This document shows, in pieces, positions 1 through 5,410 of a stretch of DNA of 5,410 bases. A program made the position numbers and the translations under genes. Within the stretch, counting starts at the first letter, position 1. The number at the start of each line of letters is the position of its first letter. The notes below the pieces were generated by a model, which saw only the letters and a program-made list of their open reading frames with translations, did no database searches and was not told the origin of the DNA. Source of the stretch: Bacteroidales bacterium UBA1253 (GTDB taxonomy: Bacteria > Bacteroidota > Bacteroidia > Bacteroidales > Paludibacteraceae); contig DBVX01000056.1 of the NCBI GenBank assembly GCA_002308815.1, forward strand, positions 1 to 5,410, in the 5' to 3' direction.

Positions 1-716
1 TAGTATATGTCATCGTTCTTCGGCAGCCGGACAACCGCGTCCCTGCCGGATTTGGTGCGGCTGAAGACAGCCCAGCCTTGTGCCGGCTGGAGGGAAAGCG
101 AGAGGGCGTTGGTCACTTTCGACCATTCGGCGGACTCTGTCTTGACGGTATCTATTGCGGTGCCGTTGCTCTGACGGATCGCATCCTTGTTGTACAGCGA
201 GAGCCAGAAGGTGGCATTGCCAGTGGTGTGGTTGCGTCCTGACGCGTCGAACGCACCCACCTCCCATGTCGGGGTGTTGTATGTCAGGTCGGCGTTGGAC
301 ATGAAGATATCACCGGAGAGCAAGCCCTCGATGGGTGCCGACCGCAAAGCCCACTTGTTATGCGGCGCGGTCAGATCGGCAATCACACTGTCGTACTCCA
401 GACGCTGCTGCTGGCTCAATGCTGCGCCGGGCAGGAAGCGGATGGAATGGCACGTGTTGTACTCGAAGCCTACCTGCTTGATGGAATCCGACGAAGGTAT
501 GCTTGCCGGGTCAGGCAATACGGGATAAGGCCTTCCGTCTGTCATAGGCGGTATGACCACATACGTGGACGACAGAGGTGCAAAGCGTGCGTCTTCATGG
601 ATAGGTGTGTTCGTCTGAACTATTCCAATCCAGTTGTCGGGGTTGTTCCACCGGTTATCATCGGGGTTCTGCGGATCCCAGCGCAGGTAATCCGGCACAA
701 CGCCGACCGTGAAAGG
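1..716 (-). other. Pre-C-terminal module typical of large T9SS cargo proteins (residues ~1565-1802)
   Basis: This part of the giant protein holds, in order, W1587-NNPDN-W1593, VVIPP from 1617, YPVLP from 1628, RFLPGAAL at 1657-1664, LEYD around 1670-1673 and RSAPIEGLLSGDIF from 1689. The order 'WNNPxNW ... VVIP ... YPVL ... F-x-x-GA-x-L ... W-x-x-x-SAP ... SGD' is one I know from large secreted Bacteroidota proteins, where it sits a short way upstream of the C-terminal sorting domain. This is family recall, not a database match. The module is probably a beta-solenoid or jelly-roll stalk. It is cut off by the window edge after LPKNDDIY, and the sorting domain is not seen. It is the main reason for calling the protein a probable T9SS substrate. 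Confidence 0.6.
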
Positions 717-3700
717 CACCGTACCTACAGGACATTCTTCGAGACCTGCCCAAGAAGACTGACCGAAGGTGGTCATCATCTGAATACCGAAAGTATAGTG
801 GTAACCCGGGCGCATCGGGTAATTGTTATTGCGTGCGGGCACGAGACGGAGAGTGTCATTTCCGTTGTGGTAGTAACCTGTATTTTCGCCATCCAGATTC
901 CAACTCCTGTCGGGCATAAGCGAGATGGTATGCACACCTTCATGATAATTGGGGTCGTTGGTGGAAAGGAACATAACGGTATCTATAGCCACCCTCGGCG
1001 AATTCGCATCCATAAGCATAAGCGAGTCAATCGGAATGGCGAACTGCGTATTGGCGTCTCGTGCATTGGCGAGCACCACAACCGGATACTGGGATTCCTC
1101 TTCCGTACGGTTCAGACCGCCGATTATCATCGGTACACCGCCGCCGAGACTGGATTCAAGTGAAATTTGTACAGGGGTGGGACATACCTCGATGTTCAAG
1201 TCCTGCATAATCTCGGAGCCTGTACCCGTAATGGGGAATATGGTATATTGTACGGTGGCATCAACAGGCGTAACGATGGTCAGGTTGGTCTGGTAGAGCG
1301 TGAGGAAGCCGTTGTTGACCAAATCTCGGAGGACGTTGTAGGGTTGCAACGAGCCGTCCGAGAGGGAGACGCCTCTTTCACGCTGTATGCGCTCCATCTC
1401 GCTCCTGCTGACTTCCGAGAAGGTGCGGGCATGCTGGTTGGTGTTCTCCGTGCCGAATTCGTTCTCTGCACGGAGAATCTCCTTCACCACTTTCACGATG
1501 TCGCTGTACTTGTACCCGTAGCGTGCCTCGCTGGACACTTCGGCTGTATCGCCATAGAGCAGCCAGTCGTTGACGCAGGAACCTGTTATTTCCTGCGGCG
1601 CGGCGTGGTCAATCAGCAGCGTTCCTTTGACGTGCAGGGATACTTCGTACGTGGTGTTGGCGCACATCCTCGTTACCTCTTTTTCGGGTTGTTCTTCGCC
1701 GTTGAGAGTAAGCATCATACGGTTGCGCACTTTCAGCGAGCGTGTCAAGGCGCAGCGGCTTCCCAAGAGTTCGTGGTAGGAACCCGCCATGTGCACCACA
1801 TAGGTATTGTCGGACACCATCTTAGCCGTATGGATGACATACATTACAGGACGTATGGAGTCATCGAGGTGCTCATAGATATAGCCCCTTCGGAAGACTT
1901 CCTCGCCTCTATCCAGCGTTTTCTCGAATGTGTCAATGAGTGCCTGCAGGTTGTTGAATATGGAGTCTCTGGGTTGGTAGTAGCGGTAGGGCATCGGAAT
2001 CTTGCCATAGAGCGTGTCCTGTTCACCCGGACCCGCAGCGGGACATATATGCTCGTCATAGTAATGGTCTTCCAGAGGGATGAAGGTGGAGTCGTCGGTC
2101 GGGGTTATTTCCTGGATGGTGTAATACTCATTACCGGCTGCATATACGTCTTCGGTGAATCCCTGATAGTCCACACGGAGTACGACGTGGGTCAGTGAGT
2201 CGTTCTCGTGGTCTGCCTTGCACGTGGTGTTCGCCTGATAGACCATCAACGGCGGTTTGGTGGCGAAGATGCACATGTCATCGATGAGGAAGTCATTGCC
2301 GTTGTCATCGGCTGCCATATTCATCACGCGCACGCGGAAATCGTTATAGTTCTTTTTTTGCTCAATGGGGAAGAATATCTGATACCAATTTTTGGAAGGC
2401 TCAATGTTGCCGGTCATATAGGAAGTGATGTCTTCCCATACGTTTCCGTCCATCGAACCTTGTACGGAGAAGAGGAAGTTCGGGCGGGACGGACGATTGT
2501 TTTCTCTATCCTCGTTATTCGGGTTTGCAATGTATCCGGAGAAGTACATTTTTTGTCCTTCGCAGAGGTGTGATTCGAGCGTCAGGGCTGCCACCTGTCC
2601 GGCGGAAGACATGCCGTCGCAGAAAATCATATATCCGTTCTCTGCGCCACCGTGCTGCTCCATCTTATGCCAATAGGTGCCGAAAGAGGGTATGCGGTTA
2701 ATCAGATTATACTCTCCCATATTGGCGAGGTTCTCGAGACCCGACTTGTTATGCGGGCGGTTGTCGGGCAAGGAAGCCGTTCTCGGATACGCAAATCCGT
2801 AGGAAGCGTCCGCCCACGGCAGCGGGTGGGGATAGACTGTGTATTCGGAACCCGGTTTGTTGTAATCGAAGTTCAGCCGTTCAAGCACCTCGAAGTTCTG
2901 CTCTATCTCGTCGTTGGGGACAAGCGCCCTGCCTGCGGTCTCCAGTTTCGGACCGTATTTCTCCTTGTTATGGTAGATAATCGTGTAGCGGCAGATATTG
3001 AACCAGTAATCGCCGGCTACGGGTTCAGCGGGGTCCGGGTCGCCTGCTGTTCCTGCGTGCGTTGATTTGATACTTCTTGCGCGCAGGCAGTAAATGACTG
3101 TATCGGTTTCGTATCCGGATGTGATACTGTTTTTGGCGGGTACATTCAGGAAGTCATTCGCCTCTGTGACACTGTGATTGCACGGAGTGTAGGTTTGGGT
3201 TCTCGTGTTGTAGGTGTACCAACTGCAGTCCACATCCCATCCGCCGCACCATATCATTGAGTCTTTGCGCGCATCCGACCAGCCGTCTGTTGACCAGTTG
3301 TCATCACGCATATAGTACCCCATAAGCGACTCGGAGTGTTTTCCTTTCTTGATGTTGTCGTAGTTATAGCGCTGTTCCGTCTTAAGGAGCAGACGGTTGC
3401 CCAGAGGTGCCATCACCACATGGTCTTCCATGTATCTCTGATTGCGGCGAGAGGAGGCGATGGTGTCTTTGTATCCCTCCATAATCTGCGCCATTTCTGT
3501 CCACGGGTGCAGTTCATATACCTCACGCAAGGAGAGAGTCGGCTCGATAATCTGCTGCAGGGTGTCCATCTTCGCGGTATCCACCTGGTTGACATTCTTC
3601 ATGGACAGCGGCAGGTTGTCGTAATAGACACTGAGGTCCACTGCGTAGGTAACGACCTGCTTGTTTTGCGGAGGATAGACCATCGGGGCTTTGGAAGGCG

Positions 3701-5410
3701 GGTCTTTTCGTGCGCCATAGTCATTCGAGGGATAGTGGAAGACGGTATAGCGTCCCTGGGTGACCAGTTTCTTGCCTTTGGAGTGGTCAGCCTCATCATT
3801 CCAAACGGAGTCACCTATGATGCGGAAGGGGAAGCTCCATTTACCGACATTGCTCGGTGCCGTCTGCCATTTTTCAGCGGGGATATCCATATCCTCTTTG
3901 CCGTCTTCGAGGGTGTGCCAGCGCCACCATCCGTAGAAGTTGCGCTCGCGTACAGGCAGTTCGACGCGCTGGTCGGTTGATTGTGCAGCGTTGGAGGGGT
4001 TGTAGTAATAGATTATGTTCTTGTTCTCGTGTACTTGCTGTTCGCCATCCACCAGCGGGTCTCCCGAAGCGCCTTTGGAGTGTATGAGTGTCTGGTTGTT
4101 GGCATACTGGAAGCGGCTTAATTGTGAGATGCCTATACGGGAGTTAATGAAACGGAATCTGCCGTTTACATTCATTGCATACGCCAGATAGAGTGTGGCG
4201 GAGCGCGGTGAGCGGATACCGTTGCCCAAGCACCGTACGGTAATGGTATTGTCGCCTAAACTGCTTATCTCGCACCAGTCGGGTCTGTTGCCATATTCGT
4301 CAAGAAGACGTATTTCGGCGAGGTCGTTATTGGTGAAGTCCATATAGGATGTATGGTCATCGCTTTCGCCCGTATAGGAGACGACCTCATTGTCGGTGCC
4401 GAGGATGTGTGTGCCGAAGCGGTGGTCTGTTCGGAGGGTGAAGGTGTGCTCGTCATTGACTCCGGCTTCAATATCCGACGGGAATACATAGTTGTACTCA
4501 TCGTCATCCACGGCACAGATGAGTGAGTCGTACGGCACTGCGTGATATGTTTTGCGTACCAGCGGTATCTTGAGGTGTGCGTCGTCAATGGACGTATAAC
4601 TGTTCCACGCGTCCTTGAAGCGATATACGGGTGCTCCGCTTTGGAGGGAGAGACGTACATCGAGTGTGTCCACGATGTCCGCGAAGGGGCCCGTTCCGGC
4701 GGGATAGCGCACATCCATAGGGCTGTCTCCTGCGGGGGTGACAGTGGTGACCAGCGTAGTGCTGTTCGTTGTCTTGCTCAATCCGCTGGCTCCGTTAGCG
4801 AAACGGCTGTCGGGAATGATGTTGATGGCATAGTTGGTTTTCCAGTCGTTACCGGCGGAGATGAGGTCCGCTATGTCGGTTTCATCTTCGCGGCAGCAGT
4901 ATGTGAGCGTGTTATTGAGCAGCATCGAGTAGTTGCGGTAGGCTTTGTAACGCGTCTGTACAGTGCTGGCGGAATTGTTATAGTCGAATACGAGTTCGTT
5001 CTTGTTCGGATAAGCGCCATTGTTGAGGATGTTGTACTCCTGCATCAGGTAGCTCCACGAGAAGACGGATGCCTGCTCGGCATTATCCGTCAGCGTGAGT
5101 GAAGGCACATCGGCGATAACGGTGAACTTGAGGTATTTGTCCGCGCCATACTTGATTTTGACCTGTTCCTCGTAGTTGGCGTTGTCGTTGAGGTACTCGT
5201 TGACATATTCGTAGGTGAGCGTAGCGGGACCGCTGCTTGCCACATCGGGTGCCGATGAGCCGTTGATGACGAAATACTTGTCAATGTCGTATTCGGTTTC
5301 CAGCGTGAGTTGGTGCGCAGCCTGGTTGACATACGCATATCTCCACGGGGTGATATACTTGGTATCGGAGTTTGCGGCATTGGCGGAGCCTTTGATCAGT
5401 TGGGTCTTGC
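1..5410 (-). CDS. Giant beta-rich surface/secreted protein, probable type IX secretion cargo of Bacteroidales (internal part, both ends missing)
   Basis: A single uninterrupted minus-strand frame of 1802 codons fills the window. It has no stop codon and reads as coherent protein throughout, so it is one gene open at both ends and no start can be chosen. The last two bases, TA at 2-1, could open a Tyr codon or a stop; the family-like context (VRLPKNDDIY) favours continuation. Recognisable parts in order are a possible BACON/Ig-like segment (about 365-430), an aromatic segment with FYGWWRW (491-497), a Trp/Cys-rich segment with WCGGWDVDCSW (720-730), a jelly-roll domain (about 885-1050) ending in GNDFLIDDM, and a pre-C-terminal module (about 1565-1802) with WNNPDNW and VVIPP. 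The composition is polar and aromatic, with about twenty cysteines and no membrane helix. I infer an extracellular structural, adhesive or glycan-binding role. No catalytic signature is visible and the exact function is unknown. The class assignment is fairly sure; secretion by T9SS is inferred, because the signal peptide and the C-terminal sorting domain both lie outside the window. Confidence 0.9.
1308..1511 (-). other. Charged helical insertion (residues ~1300-1367)
   Basis: After NDWLLYGD (W1282) the sequence becomes helical in character: SDIVKVVKEILRAENEFGTE, then TFSEVSRSEMERIQRERG and PYNVLRDLVNNGFLTLY (V1359 to Y1372). It then returns to strands with TNLTIVTPVDATVQYTIFPI. The Arg/Glu/Lys-rich composition contrasts with the neighbouring beta domains. 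A coiled-coil or helical-bundle insertion is possible. At DNA level it also contains the inverted repeat at 1444-1477. Confidence 0.4.
1444..1477. repeat. Perfect 10-bp inverted repeat with 14-bp spacer, inside coding sequence
   Basis: The arm TTCTCCGTGC at 1444-1453 is the exact reverse complement of GCACGGAGAA at 1468-1477. The 14-bp spacer opens with the small palindrome CGAATTCG (1454-1461). Transcribed, it could form a stem-loop within the codons for the LRAENEFGTEN stretch. There is no T-run and the reading frame continues through it, so it is not a terminator. It may simply reflect codon coincidence (two Glu-Asn pairs). Confidence 0.5.
1863..1958 (-). other. Short amphipathic helical segment (residues ~1151-1182)
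   Basis: The sequence FNNLQALIDTFEKTLDRGEE, followed by VFRRGYIYEHLDD, has hydrophobic residues at three-to-four residue spacing between charged ones, which suggests an amphipathic helix. It follows the acidic, Tyr-rich stretch LEDHYYDEHICPAAGPGEQD. The helix call is from reading the sequence, not from a prediction run. Confidence 0.35.
2259..2756 (-). other. Jelly-roll (carbohydrate-binding/MAM-like) beta-sandwich domain (residues ~885-1050)
   Basis: This is the best-defined domain of the protein. It opens with MGEYNLINRIP (897-907), continues with NGYMIFCDGMSS (924-935), LCEGQKMYFSGYI (948-960), FLFSVQGSMDG, a TGNIEPSKNWYQIFFPI strand pair, and ends with GNDFLIDDMCIFA (1037-1049). A block 'GxY.LI... 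GYM... LCxGxxYxFSxxI.N ... F.v..s.dG ... W.......I ... GNDFxIDDI' is characteristic of galactose-binding or MAM-like jelly-roll domains in secreted Bacteroidota proteins, and the closing Asp-Asp pair often belongs to a structural calcium site. Cysteines at 930, 949, 1046 and 1063 could form disulfides. A ligand, perhaps a glycan, is possible but not shown. The domain borders are approximate. Confidence 0.65.
2757..2918 (-). other. Conserved-looking linker before the jelly-roll domain (residues ~831-884)
   Basis: The segment starts PNDEIEQNFEVLERLNFDYN (831-850) and continues with YPHPLPWADASYGFAYPRT (859-877). It joins the Trp/Cys-rich part to the jelly-roll domain. Its pattern of a short acidic helix, 'LNFDYN' and then 'YPHPLPW-x-x-x-x-YGF-x-YP' resembles, from memory, the approach to the jelly-roll domain in other giant uncharacterised Bacteroidales proteins. 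This could be the first strands of the jelly-roll domain itself rather than a linker. No function can be given. Confidence 0.35.
3009..3311 (-). other. Trp/Cys-rich segment of unknown fold (residues ~700-800)
   Basis: This stretch begins near MRDDNWSTDGWSDA and carries M718-I-W-C-G-G-W-D-V-D-C-S-W-Y731, then C743 and C774 (VIYCLRARS), with C806 (FNICRY) just beyond. No cysteine occurs between 393 and 721, so the cluster starts abruptly. In an exported protein such a cluster suggests disulfide bonding, and the exposed-looking tryptophans would suit carbohydrate or surface contacts. Both points are inference. I do not recognise a named domain here. It leads directly into the conserved-looking linker upstream of the jelly-roll domain. 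Confidence 0.4.
3309..3566 (-). other. Probable helical segment within a beta-rich protein (residues ~615-700)
   Basis: The piece runs from DTLQQIIEPTLSLREVYELH (E622 to W636 includes EPTLSLREVYELHPW), through TEMAQIMEGYKDTIASSRRN, to VVMAPLGNRLLLKTEQRYNY. The first half is charged and Leu/Met-rich with helix-like spacing, unlike the Asn/Tyr/Thr-rich beta sequence around it. The second half returns to strands. I do not recognise a named domain. It lies between the FYGWWRW segment (491-497) and the Trp/Cys-rich segment. Confidence 0.35.
4119..4316 (-). other. Possible BACON/Ig-like beta domain (residues ~365-430)
   Basis: The segment reads EIRLLDEYGNRPDWCEIS, then NTITVRCLGNGIRSPRSATLYLAYAMN. 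The layout 'W(378)-C-E-I-S ... N-x-I-x-V ... N ... R(402)-S-A-T-L-Y-L' follows the BACON domain plan of a Trp near an early strand and a late R-S/T-A-x-L/I strand. BACON domains are Ig-like modules common in extracellular Bacteroidota proteins. Against the call, the inter-strand lengths are only loosely met, and two cysteines (379, 393) sit in the strands. A generic Ig-like fold is the alternative. Confidence 0.25.

Noticed and set aside
1..2. The trailing TA as the start of a stop codon
   Set aside because: It cannot be decided from two bases. Truncation right after LPKNDDIY would cut the module short, so continuation with Tyr seems more likely, but no gene end is claimed.
360..1163. 267-codon open frame on the plus strand
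   Set aside because: It is in the same antisense register as the real gene and its product is His/Arg/Val-rich nonsense. The opposite strand carries the clear WNNPDNW and VVIPP module here.
1167..2198. 343-codon open frame on the plus strand
   Set aside because: It is exactly antisense, codon for codon, to the real minus-strand gene. Its product has no domain-like pattern, and the minus frame reads as a coherent protein across the same span.
4265..4714. 149-codon minus-strand open frame
   Set aside because: It is shifted relative to the 1802-codon frame. Its Thr/Ser/Arg/Met-rich product is typical of an out-of-frame reading, and the true frame continues uninterrupted across it.
5090..5380. 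96-codon minus-strand Thr/Ser/Pro-rich open frame
   Set aside because: It is out of frame with the long gene; the Thr/Ser richness comes from reading AAC/TAC/GAC-rich codons one base off.
1..5410. Promoters, terminators, RNA genes, CRISPR arrays or mobile elements
   Set aside because: The whole window is coding, with no intergenic gap. I saw no tRNA or rRNA pattern, no regularly spaced direct repeats, no transposase-like product and no hairpin followed by a T-run.

Overview
The window lies wholly inside one very long gene on the minus strand. In one minus-strand frame (first full codon at 5408-5406, last at 5-3) I read 1802 consecutive sense codons with no stop. The frame enters with two bases of a split codon (5410-5409) and leaves with two bases, TA (2-1), so both the start and the end of the gene lie outside. 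Residue numbers below count from the first full codon (residue n begins at 5408 - 3(n-1)). The visible part alone would be about 200 kDa.

The protein looks like a giant secreted or surface-exposed protein of a Bacteroidota bacterium, most likely order Bacteroidales. It is rich in Asn, Asp, Tyr, Trp and Thr, mostly beta-strand in character, has no transmembrane segment in view, and shows no enzyme active-site signature I can recognise. The taxonomic call rests on protein style: a jelly-roll module ending in GNDFLIDDM, and a module near the C-terminal side with WNNPDNW, VVIPP, YPVLP and RFLPGAAL, of the kind seen in large type IX secretion system (T9SS) cargo proteins. Base composition is moderate (about half G+C by eye) and gives no further resolution.

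Layout in protein order (high to low coordinates): residues 1-360, beta-rich repeats or Ig-like segments that I cannot name; about 365-430, a possible BACON/Ig-like segment; about 490-700, an aromatic-rich region (FYGWWRW) followed by a probable helical segment; about 700-810, a Trp/Cys-rich region; about 830-885, a conserved-looking linker; about 885-1050, the jelly-roll domain; about 1060-1560, further beta-rich domains interrupted by two probable helical segments; about 1565-1802, the module that usually precedes the C-terminal secretion signal. The secretion signal itself would lie beyond position 1.

There is no intergenic DNA, so no promoter, ribosome binding site, terminator, RNA gene, CRISPR array or mobile element is supported. 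The only DNA-level structure I noted is a perfect 10-bp inverted repeat at 1444-1477, inside the coding sequence. Many shorter open frames exist on both strands, but all are shadows of this gene.
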